From Breviolum minutum Mf 1.05b.01 (Eukaryota > Sar > Dinophyceae > Suessiales > Symbiodiniaceae), in assembly GCA_000507305.1 (NCBI GenBank), contig DF239321.1:3365-67364 (forward strand): a stretch of 64,000 nt of DNA. The letters run 5' to 3'. Below the pieces are notes generated by a model, which was not told the DNA's origin, did no database searches, and was given only the letters and a program-made list of their open reading frames with translations. Positions within the stretch are counted from its first letter, which is position 1. Every line of letters starts with the position of its first letter. A program made the position numbers and the translations under genes. Below, one piece after another: positions 1 to 11,724 of the stretch.

Positions 1-800
1 TTCCCGCCTTCTGAGTAGCAATATCTTCTATTTGAAAGGTTCTGAGAAGGTTCCCACAAGCCAAGGAAAGTTTGTTTGTCCGTGCTTATGTGTTTTGATG
101 AGGGGACACACCTGCAATCCCCAAACCATTCCATAATGTTTTTATTTAGTTCATGAGGTTCACATAGTTACGCGTGGTTGGTTCTACAAGAAGAACCCAG
201 AGGGAAAGCTGTTGAAAGCACAAACCCTTCGAGAGCCTTGTGACCTACATGTTGCCCCTCCCATTTTATGCATGCAAATATCTTCGATTTAATATCATCT
301 TTGTTTTCGCCCAGTAGTGATTAATTCCAATCAGTATCTTCTATTTGATCGACATTCTGTTACAGAGAATATCTTCTATTTGAAATTCTTGGGCTAGAGA
401 GATCTTACAAAGATGTCCCTTCCAAAACAGCTAAAAAACTCGAGGTTTTTCACGTTTTTTATTTTTTTGGGTCATGATGGCTATGTTGCAGAAGGTCCCC
501 CTGAGATTGACGGATTCCCCAAAACCCAGGTTCGTTCAGTGTGGCCCGGTGTAGTGCTGCCATGTGCATGAAACCTTGTAAATACCAACGAATTGTGTTT
601 TTATCTCGCTTAACGGCAGACGGAGACAAATAGAAGATATTGCCTTGATTTGCAGCCAAAACCATCCGAAAAGGCCCCCCAAGAGCTACTCTTGCAACAA
701 GCAATATCTTCTATTTGAAGTCCACCCCTGCAACCATGGTTTTTGCATCTTCTATTTGAAAAATTATTGGAATATCTTCTATCTTTACGGGACGGAGTAT
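1..800. repeat. Dispersed 15-bp motif TATCTTCTATTTGAA, about 8 copies
   Basis: Near-identical copies occur at about 21-36, 334-349, 369-384, 702-719, 746-760 and 771-783. A diverged copy lies at 277-290 and one inverted copy at 628-642. Spacing is irregular (15 to 250 bp), so this is not a simple tandem repeat. No coding exon is convincing in this stretch. Function unknown. Confidence 0.7.
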
Positions 801-1822
801 ATATATATATATAAATTGTGCGGCACTACCTTGCCTTTGCCCAGGTAATATTGAAGTTCATGTTTCACTACTACGCAAGTCTTAATTCGAAAAATGAAAC
901 ATCCAAGATTTTCACCATTCACCATCCATGGGATCTTGCAGATGTCAGTATGGGCACAAATCTATGTATCCCGAGCATTTCCCAATGGAAACCTACTAGT
1001 AGTTCTAGGTGTAGATCTCCCTTTCCAACACAGGTACAGAAACAGGTTGATAGTTTATATTTATATTGGTCAATTTTTTGGCAATGGTGTCCCCATACAA
1101 GTTATGTGTGTTTTTTGAGGGAGGCATGCTCGTTTGTTTTGAGATCATTGTCTTAGATAATTTGGAAAAAAAAGGTTTTGCTTGGAGATCTTTCTTCGTT
1201 TTTTTTGCTGACTCCGCGGCTCACAACATTGATCTACACACTTCTCACTTCAACCTCGACCAATACGTAGGATCAATGAATGATAGATCCACTAAATGAG
1301 AACTTTTCTGCAGGTTGTTTGCAAGTGAGTGCTTTTTCTCTTTGACTCTTGGAAATTGGGGACACCCTCAATTCTATTGGTTTTATAACTAGAATTATCA
1401 ATTTCTGTGCGATGATTTTGAGATTTTTTGAGTCACACCCATATATTATGTCAAAATATCCATGTTTGCTGCCGTTTTTCCGTCGTAGTTACCTTGACTT
1501 CTAAAGGCAGAGATTCAGAAATACAGGCTTCTGGCAATCCTTTGGCAGTGAAGATAGGGCTGGACACATGGGTGCTAATTACCCTGGTCGGAGATTCAGT
1601 TTTTTTTGAACTTTTTGATGGAATTGAATTATGGCGACCTCCTTAGCTAGGGTTTCATCTCTGCACACACGCATATAACACATATAACACACAAATGTAT
1701 ATTAAGATATATTGCATATATATATATATTTATGTTTATATATGCCTTTATGTATTTAAAAAATATATATATATATATATCTCAATGGTTATAAACCTTC
1801 AATCATCTTTGTCGACACCAAG
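801..1822. other. No defensible gene; AT-rich with TA dinucleotide tracts
   Basis: The stretch is mostly low-GC sequence with T runs and TA repeats near 799-815 and 1719-1780. A possible coding segment near 1515-1610 is open in two frames, and I could not choose between them. Confidence 0.4.
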
Positions 1823-1922
1823 GATGTGGCCAAAGATGATGGACCACGTGCGGATGCGCCCGTGGAGGATCCTCAGCTTGGAAAGCCCAACCCGAAATTT
1901 TGCCAAAAAAATCCCTTGAAAA
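1823..1922 (+). CDS. Candidate exon, acidic/proline-containing linker
   Basis: It follows an AG|G acceptor and reads DVAKDDGPRADAPVEDPQLG onward, hydrophilic and low in complexity. The next GT is at 1923 and is a weak donor. No family is recognised. The exon is read from composition and splice context only. Confidence 0.33.
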
Positions 1923-2251
1923 GTGGGACCATTTCAATAAAGGAAAAATAAGCTTCCAAACCATTCTATTGTTTCAGTGGCTATAATGAAAATCCTTGGG
2001 GTTGCTAAGATGACATGTAAAAGATAGATCATAGATGATAAAGTTGTTAAGTGATGCAATTATACAACATCTTGGAGGTTCAATGATTTTGAGATCGTAC
2101 TCAAATATGCAGCCCTTAGTTACGCAATTCAATGATTCCCTTCATGTTGCGTATCCATACGAACTATTCCATTGACATTGCCTAAAGTCATGGTACCAGA
2201 TGGTACCAGGACGCTTAAAAAAACACCTGTTGCCGCGGAGAAAAGTCCCAG

Positions 2252-2351
2252 GAAGATATTGATGCGCAAGATGAACCCGAACACGCGCAGGAGAGGCATG
2301 AAGATGCGGAAGATGCTTGGAATGAATGGTCCAAGAAAAAAATGCAACACT
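2252..2351 (+). CDS. Candidate exon, highly acidic
   Basis: The acceptor is CAG|G and the donor GTAGCC. The frame reads EDIDAQDEPEHAQERHEDAE followed by a Lys-rich end. It ends in phase 1, which fits the next candidate exon at 2642 (two leading bases). It is probably a charged, disordered segment or coiled coil of an unidentified protein. Confidence 0.45.
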
Positions 2352-2375
2352 GTAGCCATTGCTCTTCCCCCCACA

Positions 2376-2449
2376 ATCATGGAAGTGGAAAATGGGAAGA
2401 AAGATGAGTTTCCTTTGGATTAGGGTAGTTTTTTCACTTCCATGATTAT
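2376..2449. mobile_element. MITE family F, copy 1
   Basis: An inverted pair, AATCATGGAAGTG at the left and CACTTCCATGATT at the right, encloses about 50 bp. It lies in the presumed intron between the exons at 2252 and 2642. Confidence 0.5.
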
Positions 2450-2641
2450 TGGAGAAAGGGTAGGTATTGTGATATATAGATGAATGAATACATATTGATA
2501 GAAAAATCATAGATACCTAAGCAAGTCTTTTTGTATCGGGGCCCGGGGTCGGCACCGAATGTGTGATGGGAAATCTGAGCGATTTTCAGGTAAAACGTCC
2601 ATGATAGCAAGGTTGGTTTGATCGGATGTTGCCTTCCGAAG

Positions 2642-2700
2642 ACCCCCGGGAGGTTCAGGGAGTTGAAATGCTATGTGAGCTTACTTTCTGCAATGAACAT
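2642..2700 (+). CDS. Candidate exon
   Basis: The exon is read as PREVQGVEMLCELTFCNEH, ending at a strong GTAAAT donor. Its two leading bases complete the phase-1 codon left by the 2252 exon, and it ends in phase 0. No family is recognised. Confidence 0.4.
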
Positions 2701-2794
2701 GTAAATCGGGGGGTGGTCAGGGATCCATGCGACATCCCAAACGAGATGCAGAAACTGACCAGTGGCTCTTCCGAAGTTTCAATCAATCAATCAA

Positions 2795-2892
2795 TCATGC
2801 ATGCATGCATGCATGCATGCATGCGTTCCTTCATGCCTTCCTTCATGCCTTCCTTCATGCCTTCCTTCCTTCCTTCCTTCCTTCCTTCCTTC
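2795..2892. repeat. Compound microsatellite (ATGC)n / (TTCC)n
   Basis: CATG/ATGC repeats at about 2795-2824 are followed by CCTTCCTTCATG and TTCC repeats to about 2892. The apparent reading of Ser-Phe-Leu-Pro repeats here is a by-product of the repeat. Confidence 0.9.
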
Positions 2893-3000
2893 ATCCATTA
2901 ATCATCACCGGTGAATCATCAGACGCATACACCAATGACCCACCTCCTTCGACGAAACATCTCTTCCAAAACGTGGTCCCTTTAAGGATGTTGATGACAG

Positions 3001-3102
3001 AGCCGAACGGGAACCGGTCCCACCCCACGAAGAGAACGCATCTTCGATTGCAACTTTTGGAACTTGTTCCAGGGGGATCTTCAACCATGGGCAACTAGAA
3101 AT
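3001..3102 (+). CDS. Candidate exon ending at a MITE boundary
   Basis: The acceptor is GACAG|A. The phase-0 reading continues from the 2642 exon and contains RERIFDCNFWNLFQGDLQPW. The donor GTACACCC at 3103 consists of a target G plus the TA-initiated left end of a family A element. Two other frames are also open, so the frame rests on phase compatibility. Confidence 0.42.
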
Positions 3103-3103
3103 G

Positions 3104-3225
3104 TACACCCCTGAAAATTCACAAGGAACCCCAAACATGCAGTTTTGGAAGATGATTTTCCTTTTCAAACAGGTGAAAATCTCAGGTTCCAGCCCCATCC
3201 AGCTGTTAATTTTTTCCAGGGTGTA
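3104..3225. mobile_element. MITE family A, copy 1
   Basis: The left end is TACACCCCTGAAAATTCAC and the right end GTTAATTTTTTCCAGGGTGTA, inverted and starting and ending in TA. The right end contains a polypyrimidine-CAG that could act as an acceptor. Confidence 0.7.
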
Positions 3226-3356
3226 GGTTTTTCACATACACCAAACCCACAAGCCAAAAATTCCATAGCTTGACGTGGACACGCCAATTAGGTTGAGGAA
3301 ATGAAACACCACCGAAGAAAGCTTGAAAATGATGACATTGATGGGTTTCAAACCCA

Positions 3357-3440
3357 TAGGATCCATGTATGGTAAATTTACCTACATGGATGGTTGATTT
3401 TTATGGTAAATGTACGTGCAAATGCCATACATGGATCCTG
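3357..3440. mobile_element. MITE family C, copy 1
   Basis: TAGGATCCATGTATGG at the left pairs with CCATACATGGATCCTG at the right. The internal GGTAAATTTACC and ATGGTTGATTTTTATGG blocks recur in the other C copies near 29.6, 31.4, 52.6 and 63.2 kb. Confidence 0.7.
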
Positions 3441-3902
3441 TGGGAAATTGATTTGGGATAAAGCACCCCACCTCACTTTTGAGAGACGTCCATATTGGGC
3501 AATTAGTGTCGCTAGCCAAATTGGTGTAGATATTTGTTTTGCTGGAAAAGCGGTGGAAACTGAATATCGTTACACAAGTTGCATTACATATGCATATGCA
3601 TATGATGGCTGTGTAACATCTTACGGGTGTGGGACGTTGCGATTGACCTAATAAGTGTATGATGTTGGCCGCCCTGAACTACAAATCGAAGTTTGAATTA
3701 TAAACGCAACTCAAGATTTTTGGCTTGTTTCAGTTCCTTCTTTTTGAAGTTGATGAAATGTGAATAAAGGTTGAGTCATTTAAGCATATGGAATTTGTGT
3801 CAGACCCTATGCCAAAAACAAACTTTCAATGTGACCTTGAGCGTCATCATCATGCGCCAAATTTTATTTACAGCTAGCTATGCATCAATGATCAGTGATC
3901 AG

Positions 3903-4030
3903 ATTTTTGAATCATGCACCTCGCCGACGTGAGGGTGAAGAAGCAGTGGAGTATGGTGATGATGAGGAGGAACATCATGACGATGATCACCAAGGTGTCT
4001 CGTTTGGTGTGAAAGATTTTATAAAGGCAG
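3903..4030 (+). CDS. Candidate exon, Glu/Asp/His-rich
   Basis: The exon follows ATCAG and reads into RRREGEEAVEYGDDEEEHHD and then VSFGVKDFIKA, with a donor at GTTTCT (4031). It ends in phase 1, matched by the two leading bases of the exon at 4826. It is the first of three acidic exons that may be one intrinsically disordered region. An internal AG at 3932 is an alternative acceptor. Confidence 0.45.
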
Positions 4031-4825
4031 GTTTCTGACCACAATGGGGACGTATTAACTATGACTTTAAAACAAAACTCTCAAGAGTCAAAGTCTCAAA
4101 ACCATGGGTTTTTCTCTAAGAGCTTTTGCTTTTGGGGCCTTCTGCCATAGTAAAGGTCAATCATGTTGCTGCTTTTGGGCCAAGCCGTGGAATGCGCCAA
4201 CAATGCGCAAAGATTTCCAATGGCCATGACGAAAAAAGATGTGTCGACGAGATTGTTTTCCATGTCGTTTTCCATTGTTTTTGCCATGTTTCTATCAAGA
4301 GTCGTTTTTTTTGTAATTTTCTCTCTGTTTTTTTTCAAGATGCTCCCTTGACCCCAGCTTTGTCACTCCAAAAAACAAACGAAAAACTATCCTTCTTTTA
4401 GGGACATATTTCCCATTTTTTATTGGAGAAGTTAAGGTCTTCCAGGCCTAAAAAACACCATATAACCCCCTCAAAAGTGCATACTTGGCCTTAACTTAGA
4501 GATCCACGGCCCATTTTCAGTGGCTAAATCACCCAGCCTTCACCGGAAATAGGTGATGCAACCTCGGGTCGTCATGAGGATGAAGGTGTGGATAGTGACT
4601 TGGAACAAAAGATTGGAGGAATACAGTACTCCACCTTTACCCTCCCCCTCCCCAAAGAAAAACAAAGATCCAAAGAAATGAATTTGATGGTAGTGGAGGA
4701 AACATCCAAAAATCAAGCATTAATATGTGATTACATATGATTAATTACAACTAGGTTCTTTTCAAAAAACAGCAGTTTTGTGATCAGAAGTTCACCACAG
4801 AATCAACAAAACTCTTCATGCTGAG
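4031..4825. other. Intron-like stretch
   Basis: It lies between two phase-compatible exons. It is low in GC, with T runs near 4305-4335. I saw no clear TIR element or second exon. Several short frames are open on both strands without splice support. Confidence 0.35.
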
Positions 4826-4914
4826 GTCCAAGAGCATCACGGGCATCTCGTGAGGAACCTCCAGAAGAAGAGCCAGAGGAGCCAGTAGAACCAGTTCCAA
4901 TGGATGAGGAACAG
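4826..4914 (+). CDS. Candidate exon, Glu/Pro-rich repeats
   Basis: Bounded by CTGAG|GT and CAG|GTGCCT. The frame reads SREEPPEEEPEEPVEPVPMD, a Pro-Glu repeat typical of disordered linkers. It starts with two bases completing the previous exon and ends in phase 0. Confidence 0.5.
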
Positions 4915-5260
4915 GTGCCTGGTGGTCGATTTTTCTGGAATCAGCCAAGTCAGACTGAGCCAGGGGACCAACCACCCTGCTTATTCTTCGTATCTAGGGG
5001 ATTATACTGTTTTAAAAGGGATTTCAACAAGCCATGATGCGGATTCCCTATGAACTTAAGGGGTTTTGAACGTTGCTCACATGATTTTAGTAGATGAGGT
5101 ACACTTGGTGACGTGCCAGGAACTTGAAGGAAAATAGTTGTTCATGAAATGGTTACATGAATTTCATCCACAACCTCTGAATTAGACGGCTAATTTTTTG
5201 GGGGGCCAAACAAATGCTGTGTTTTTTTTTTTCCGCTTTCTTACCCCATTGCCTTCCAAG

Positions 5261-5386
5261 GTGTCTCAAAAAGACAAGGAAGAAGATAAACCTTACGTGG
5301 AATGTGAGGAGGATGCAGTGGAAGATGAAAGAGAAAAGGTTGAAGCTGGATCATTTCAAGCAAGCCGAACCTATTCCACACTTAAT
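5261..5386 (+). CDS. Candidate exon, acidic
   Basis: A pyrimidine-rich tract and CCAAG|G acceptor precede VSQKDKEEDKPYVECEEDAV and further acidic residues. There are two possible phase-0 donors, AAG|GTTGAAG at 5339 and AAT|GTCACC at 5387. It continues the acidic chain 3903, 4826, 5261. Confidence 0.5.
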
Positions 5387-6120
5387 GTCACCTGACCTGA
5401 GATCAACTCTGAAGGAGGTCACAGCAGGGTTGATGAAGTTGATGAAGTTGAAGTCAGATGAATGTGGGAGAATATGGTTGTGTTTTTTGATGAGATGATG
5501 GGTTCATGAAATGATCCACTTGATATTTTAGAAGCAAACATCATCTCCTGTTTTGACCATGGTCTTTGTAAACAGCATCTTTCAAAATCATAAGGGTATC
5601 CGCATGAAGGAACCTCTCGACAGGAAGCCGCGTTGTGGTCCATAACCATTGATGGGCAAGGGAGAAACGTTATTGGTAACATTATAACATATACATCCTT
5701 TAAGACTCCTTTAAAGATATACGGTACTTCAAATCAGACTCTGTAGTTTTTGTTTGAAAGCATAGCTAAAACCAACGACACATCATTGATGTGAAGGAAT
5801 TGGTGAAGAGGAACAGACTCCATCCCTTTTGGAAGAACCCCAGTTTGAAAGGCAAACTTCAATAGCTGCATATCAATTTCTGCACCAAAAACAGTTTGGA
5901 AAGCCTAAGTCTAACTGCAACCATGTAACCATATATAACTTAACCTTTTGGCAAAGCCTCGCGACATTCGCATGCAACAAGCAAAGCAACGTTCAGATTT
6001 GACCTTTAAGGTCTTGCCAAGCACCGATAGTAGATCCTTGGTTCTTGCAATTTTTAGAGTATGGGCTGGTCGGCCATTGGCGGGGTGATACTGTAGGTAT
6101 GTTGATTTTTGTGTTTTCAG
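5387..6120. other. Intron-like stretch
   Basis: Low GC, no TIR element identified, and no exon with convincing splice sites on the + strand. Confidence 0.3.
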
Positions 6121-6214
6121 CATTTTCCATGAAGAAATTGAAGAAATAGTCGGAGTTAAGATTGTGACGAATCTGACAAAATGGGAGAAGACGGACGTAG
6201 CGCTTATATCTTCA
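6121..6214 (+). CDS. Candidate exon
   Basis: A GTGTTTTCAG| acceptor is followed by IFHEEIEEIVGVKIVTNLTK and further residues. Possible donors are at 6197 (GTAGCG) and 6215 (GTTGAT), both leaving phase 0. It has an amphipathic helix-like start. No family is recognised. Confidence 0.42.
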
Positions 6215-6537
6215 GTTGATGCAGATTGATTAATGATATAAGAGGTACTGGGCTACATGTATCTCTCTACTCTACCATGAGCATCAGCATGTCATTATTG
6301 TGTTGTCAGATGGATGTCAGATGGTATCTCTTTGATGTGTGCCGCTTCCGTCTTGTCCAGGATTATTGATTCCCCTCACTGATGAGGGTCTTGGTCATCT
6401 TTTTGCCGGTGTGAGAGCCACTGCAGGGTCTCTGTGATGCAAAAAAAAAATCTGCCAGGGAGGAAACAGGTTGGGTGAACTCACGTTGCAGTGAGCTTGG
6501 TACAATCCAGTTCATTCAGGGTTGGGACCACTGAAGC

Positions 6538-6650
6538 TACCCTCCTGGGAACGAGCACACATATCTTCTACCAAAAAAAGGTACGTGTTTAAGTCGATGA
6601 TGTTCCTCTTCCCGTTTTGGTGGGATATGGGACTTGTTTTTTGGAGGGTA
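6538..6650. mobile_element. MITE family E, copy 1
   Basis: TACCCTCCTGGGAACGAGC at the left and a GACTTGTTTTTTGGAGGGTA right end form the inverted termini. The core holds the family-typical GTGGGATATGGGACTTG block seen again at about 37.55 kb. Confidence 0.65.
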
Positions 6651-6900
6651 TTTATAAAAAGTGGGAAGTTGAAACCAAGTTCAATCTTGGAAAATTGGGT
6701 GTAGAAATGCCTGACTTCCCCATTGGTTCAAAGTCTGCCTTTCGGCAAACTCGACGTGACGTCGTCCTCGACCAAGACGACGTCCTCGACCAAGGTTGAA
6801 AGGTGGTAGATATCTCTTCGAAGTGAAAATCTTGGAAGTGAGGAGAAGGGTGAATGGGGATGATGAAACTGATTGAAATGAGGGTGATTCAGTGATTCAC

Positions 6901-6980
<80 letters not shown>
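6901..6980. repeat. (GAT)n microsatellite
   Basis: About 26 uninterrupted GAT units. Translations as poly-Asp, poly-Met or, on the other strand, poly-His are artefacts unless the tract lies inside an acidic exon, which I cannot show. Confidence 0.95.
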
Positions 6981-6981
<1 letters not shown>

Positions 6982-7256
6982 GAACCATCACACTGACCTT
7001 GACATTGTGTGCTTGACAACTGCTGTTAGTCCACGAAATGTGCCTTCTCCGCAGCAAAGTGTAATCCAAAATGGCAGTGGCCGGGGATGTCGTGATTGGT
7101 CTATGTTTCTCCAGTTGATGAGGTTGTTTCTTTCATTGAAATTTTATATAGTATGATACTTAGACATCATGCATCTTTCTTAGAATCGGCAATTGGCTTT
7201 AAGACTTTAAGATATCTTACGATATTTCATAATTTCTCATCCACGACTTCAATGGC

Positions 7257-7353
7257 TACCCTCCCTGAAACTAACAGCTCGCCCCCTGAAAATACGCCCA
7301 AACCCAAAATGAAGCAGTAATCTCCCAAAATCATCCATTTTCAGGTGCGATTT
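7257..7353. mobile_element. MITE family A, copy 2 (right end degraded)
   Basis: TACCCTCCCTGAAACTAACA at the left with an internal GCCCCCTGAAAAT / ATTTTCAGGTGC pair. The terminal right repeat is missing or replaced by a T run. Confidence 0.5.
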
Positions 7354-8435
7354 GTTTTTTTTTAATTTTTGGGTTGGGGAGTGTATCATATTTGATGATT
7401 TGTGTGTTTTTCACCCCACCTTCCCTTCTCCTTGGTGTCACCCCTTCAACACCCACCTTCCCTACGAAGGAGAGGGGCGGATTACGGCCGAAAGCATAAA
7501 AACATCCCACGGCAGTTGGCAGCTTGTCTTTGAAGAAAATTTCCCTCACCGAAATGAACCAAGCACCTGAAAGGATTGGAACATAACTTATTCTTTTTAG
7601 AAGGGCTATACATAGCAGAGTGCTATGTTAGTTCTTGGGAGATCTTGGGAGTATATAGTTATTAAGTTATTGAAGATATATACAGTAATATATATTTTGT
7701 GCATGTATCAACATTCAGATCAGCACGAAGTCAGGAAGTCTTGATTATTCGAGTTATATGAGAGGCTAGAATTCCAGAATCGGAACCCCTGTAGTTATTG
7801 ACTGACCAGATTTATAGGATTTCCAGTGGCTAAGATGTGTTTTTTGACCATGGAAGAGCATGTCTAAAGGATCGCACATTGCAAATATTGGTCTTCGCAA
7901 CCTCATCAAAACTCCCAGTATATAAATCATGCCTTTGGTGGTATTTCCCTAAACTGAGGGTGATTCTAGTTTGGAAGTAGCTAATTGAATCTGATAAATA
8001 TTTTGGCAAGGTATCAGCACTAAATGGGTTGAAAGATATTGAAAGCAGGACAAGATCCTCTTCTCTCTGAAGAATTTCAACTTAAGATGTCCCTATTCCT
8101 GGCCATGATTTTGAGATTGCTTTGGGTCCGTGGGTTGGTTTACCAAGTAACCACCTCGGGTCAATGGGTTGCCCTGCACCTTTGATGTGCTGTACAAGAG
8201 GGTACGGTTGACATGGTCATAACTGATTGAAACCAACCTACATAAACAAACGTTTTTTTCCCTTGATGAGGGGATCGCCCTGGTGAGATGTTCGCCTCAC
8301 TTCAGGTCGCCATTGGCTTCTCTACCAATGAGAGTTCTTTATTCCTGGGTGATGGTGATGAGAGTGTCGGCTTTGACAGTGAAGGCGTCGCTTAAGAAGG
8401 GACACGTGACCAATTTGTAGCTAAAAACATGGGGA
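7354..8435. other. No defensible gene
   Basis: AT-rich sequence without a recognised element or an exon with good splice sites. Confidence 0.3.
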
Positions 8436-8529
8436 TACCCTCCAGGGAACTAACATATCCCCCCAAAAAGGCATTTTGAAGATGATTTTCCTTTTCCCAC
8501 GGTGGGATATGTTAATTCCCTGGAGGGTA
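8436..8529. mobile_element. MITE family E, copy 2
   Basis: TACCCTCCAGGGAACTAACA and its inverse TGTTAATTCCCTGGAGGGTA form about 20-bp termini with one mismatch, TA at both ends. It is the best-preserved E copy in the window. Confidence 0.85.
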
Positions 8530-8762
8530 GTCATGGTTCGATGGTAACCTTCACTATCATGAAGAATTTGGAGAATATCTCATGAAAATATATGAGCAGC
8601 TCTGAAGGATGCGGTTGGTTTGTGCTGCTTGGCTTGTCTTACAGCCCTGCTGTGACATGATGGGAGGTTGTTTGATCCTGAATGGACGAAAGAACTGGAT
8701 GGAAGGCTTAAATGATCGCATCGTGCTGGTGCTTTGGTTGAAGAAGATGGCTTCTGGTGAAA

Positions 8763-8869
8763 TACTCCTCCGAAAACTAACACAGAACCTGAAAATCGCC
8801 CTGTTGAAAAGGAACATCAGCTTCCAAACCTCCATCTTTTTGGGTTCCATGTTAGTTTTCGGGGGTTCG
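8763..8869. mobile_element. MITE family A, copy 3
   Basis: TACTCCTCCGAAAACTAACA at the left pairs with TGTTAGTTTTCGGGGGTTCG at the right, and the internal AGAACCTGAAAAT pairs with TTTTTGGGTTCC. It abuts an E copy directly downstream. Confidence 0.7.
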
Positions 8870-8952
8870 TCCCTCCCGGGGACAAGTCCATATCCCACCT
8901 TGGGAAAAGGAAAATCATCGCCTTGGATTGGGTTTATGTCCCTTCCCGGGTA
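8869..8952. mobile_element. MITE family E, copy 3 (diverged)
   Basis: TCCCTCCCGGGGACAAG at the left and CCCTTCCCGGGTA at the right, with a degenerate core. It lies back to back with the preceding A element. Confidence 0.5.
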
Positions 8953-9132
8953 TTAACATAGAGCTCATGGAAGACATTCGGCTAAAAATACTTAAGATAT
9001 CCATTAAACCCGTAGAAAACACAAGGAATATGTTTTTTCCATATTTTATAACTGGTCAGGGATTTCTTCCATCAATCTTATCTTTTTGTTTGATTTCAAG
9101 ATTTTGATACGTGTAGATTTTAGATGCTCATC

Positions 9133-9233
9133 TAGGTGGTGGTTTCAAATACTTTCTATTTTCTCCCCTACTTGGCGAAGATTCCCTTTTTGACTACTGC
9201 AATATTTTTCAAATGGGTTGAAACCACCAACTA
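9133..9233. mobile_element. MITE family B, copy 1
   Basis: CTAGGTGGTGGTTTCAAATA at the left and GGGTTGAAACCACCAACTAG at the right. The left end offers a GTGGTGG donor and the right end a TAG acceptor. Confidence 0.8.
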
Positions 9234-9239
9234 GTCATG

Positions 9240-11590
9240 GATCGGAACCTCCTTAATTTTGATAGCTCAACATTGTGACCTGGGCTTCTCCGGCCGAAAC
9301 GCCTGTGAACTTGATGGCTTTACTGGTACTGGGGGTGGAGTTCTTGTCGCCAACGATGACCGTTTCGGAATATATGCAAGGTACGATATTCCCATCGTTG
9401 CAGGGAACTTGATTATGAAAAAAACAGCTAAAAACAGGGGTTCCATCAGTTCCATCCTGAAAATAATGGAAACAGTTTCCCCAAGACATCATTGATTCCT
9501 GCAACCAGCCGTGGATTTCTGAAACATGCAAGACTCGCTTCTCAAATTTTTGGAACTGGTTATGAGCTGGATTTCTGAACCATCAACCGCTATCACTCGT
9601 ATATTCTAATGTGTGAATTTCCATCTGAGTAATGGAAAAAAACCTGATTGTTTAGGGTTATATAGGGGATCATACTGCCCAGTCATATATATATATATAT
9701 ATATAGTTAGATTAGATAGGGACTAATTATAATAAGCCACTATAAGGATCCCTATTAACCAACCATGATTCAATGGGAAAGTAGGAGGAACTTTTTTCGG
9801 TTGCTAAGGAGAGACAAATGGTACTTGCAGTGGTCCTAAATTTGATTCCTGACAGCTACTCGGAGCGGGAAATCAGGGCAGTGATGGGATTTGGGCAGCA
9901 GGCTGAGATCACACTCCCCCCCCCCCCAAAAGAAAATGAAAAAAATCACCATTTTCATGAGGAGATAGATCTTCAAATGGTGGATTTTCCACTTGTCATG
10001 TTCGTTTTTTTTTTTGGGGGGGGGTTAGTTATACCCCGAAATTTAACGTGATACCTGAAAATTGTTTGTTTCCAAAAAGGAATCTCCTTTTCTAGGGGCT
10101 TATTTTTAGGTTTCATGCAGGAATTTCAGGGCATTAATTTGCTAGGAGCATTCCCAAAATGGTTCAATGGTTGTGGTTTGCATGGAATTAAAAAAACATT
10201 GCAATTTTCTTTGCGTTTTGTTCAATTATATAGAGTGATGAGACCTGAGTGATGCTGGTTGATGGAAACTTATCTTCTTTTCATGGAAGGGCAGGTGCTT
10301 TTCTGACAATATGAATAAATCTGTATATCTAAAGACGCAAGATAAATCGTGACATATTTCAGCCCCAATGAAATCGCCATTTAGAAAGGTATTCTTCTCT
10401 TGGGAATCAACATATCCCACCTATGGATGAGGAAAATCATCTACCAAGCTGCCTTTCAATGGGAAATGTTAGTTCCCTAGAGCGTATTCTTGTTCCCTTC
10501 ACTGTGATTTTTGAGGTCCGAATCGTCATACCTTCAGTCTCTTTGTGAACGGCAAGCGTGTGGGCAGACCTCAACTGCTACCGGAGAAGCTTAGAGATAC
10601 GACCTTGTGACTTGGGGCGATCAGAAGGAGAATGGATGGTGATAGGGTGAGGTGGGAAGGGAAACAAGTATGACTTTTAAAGTTAAATCCAAAGGTCAGA
10701 AGCCTCTATAGAAGTCAATACGTACAATTATGTGTTTATAACTATAAACATGTATAGACATGTATATACAAATGTATTATATACCCCTTGGTTCAAAATA
10801 GTGGTGGTATAATACCCTCCGTGGGGTGCCTCAGAACCCAAGAAAAATGACAATCGTTCCACAGATTTCGGCGGATTTCGGCACCCAACCAGATGTCACA
10901 TCTCCCTTTTTGTTCGTCCCAGGGGTGAAAAGGTTGGAAGATGATTGGAAGACTTCTCCTTGGGTTTTGTAAGTTTGTGGTTTGCAGGTGCCGGCATGTG
11001 AAGCAAAAAAACAACTCATGGCAATAGGGTCTTCACTTTTTGTGTGCGGGGGGTAGATCTATCATTTCGCCGATTTCGTCACCTCAATCCGGGGGGGATG
11101 GCATGGCATCGATGATCTAAGGTACCCAACCATCAACTTCAAGAATGACACTTGGATGCTGAAAAAAAATCCACTTGAAAATTACAGCTGGCTGGAATGA
11201 TAGATTTGAAGGGGGTTAGTAGGGTGGGCAAAAATCGCCAAGGAAAACAATATATTGAATAGGAATTTCTTAAATATAAACCTAGTGGATGAATTTTAGT
11301 GACGTCACATGACATCACCTCAAAGTAGTGGTTTTGTAAGGAAGGCATCAACAAAGATAATCTCAAAAATTATCTTTGATATCTTATTTTTAGATATTTT
11401 ATCTTCAGCACATTGAAGGGTGCCGGCTTCATCCCATCATCCATACTTGGTCAACATTCGATGGTAGTGAAAAATGGTAGTGGCTCAACATGCGATTTGG
11501 AACCATCTGTTGTATTTCATTATTCCATTCATCACCGCCACATAATATACTAGTTGTAATTCAACTTTGTCTATGTACCTTGTACAAAAC
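9240..11590. other. No defensible gene; one diverged E element
   Basis: The stretch contains a diverged E copy near 10395-10487, homopolymer C/A and T/G tracts near 9918-9928 and 10008-10023, and TA repeats near 9688-9704. Several short frames are open on both strands, without convincing splice sites. Confidence 0.35.
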
Positions 11591-11697
11591 TAGATGGTGG
11601 CAACTCAAAGATCTTTTATATTCACCCCTAAAACTGGGGAAATGATCATAATTTGACTTGCGCATATTTTTCTCAAATGGGTTGGTACAACCAGCAA
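11591..11697. mobile_element. MITE family B, copy 2 (diverged variant)
   Basis: It begins CTAGATGGTGGCAACTCAAAG and ends GGGTTGGTACAACCAGCAAC. The left 60 bp are nearly identical to the copy at 18131, defining a sub-family. Confidence 0.6.
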
Positions 11698-11724
11698 CCA
11701 AAAAAAAACGGTCCCAGCACCAAG

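Noticed and set aside
6728-7156. Poly-His and poly-Met open frames on the two strands
   Set aside because: They are translations of the (GAT)n microsatellite. The same applies to long Ser, Ile and Met runs at 25217-25677 and 35604-35996.
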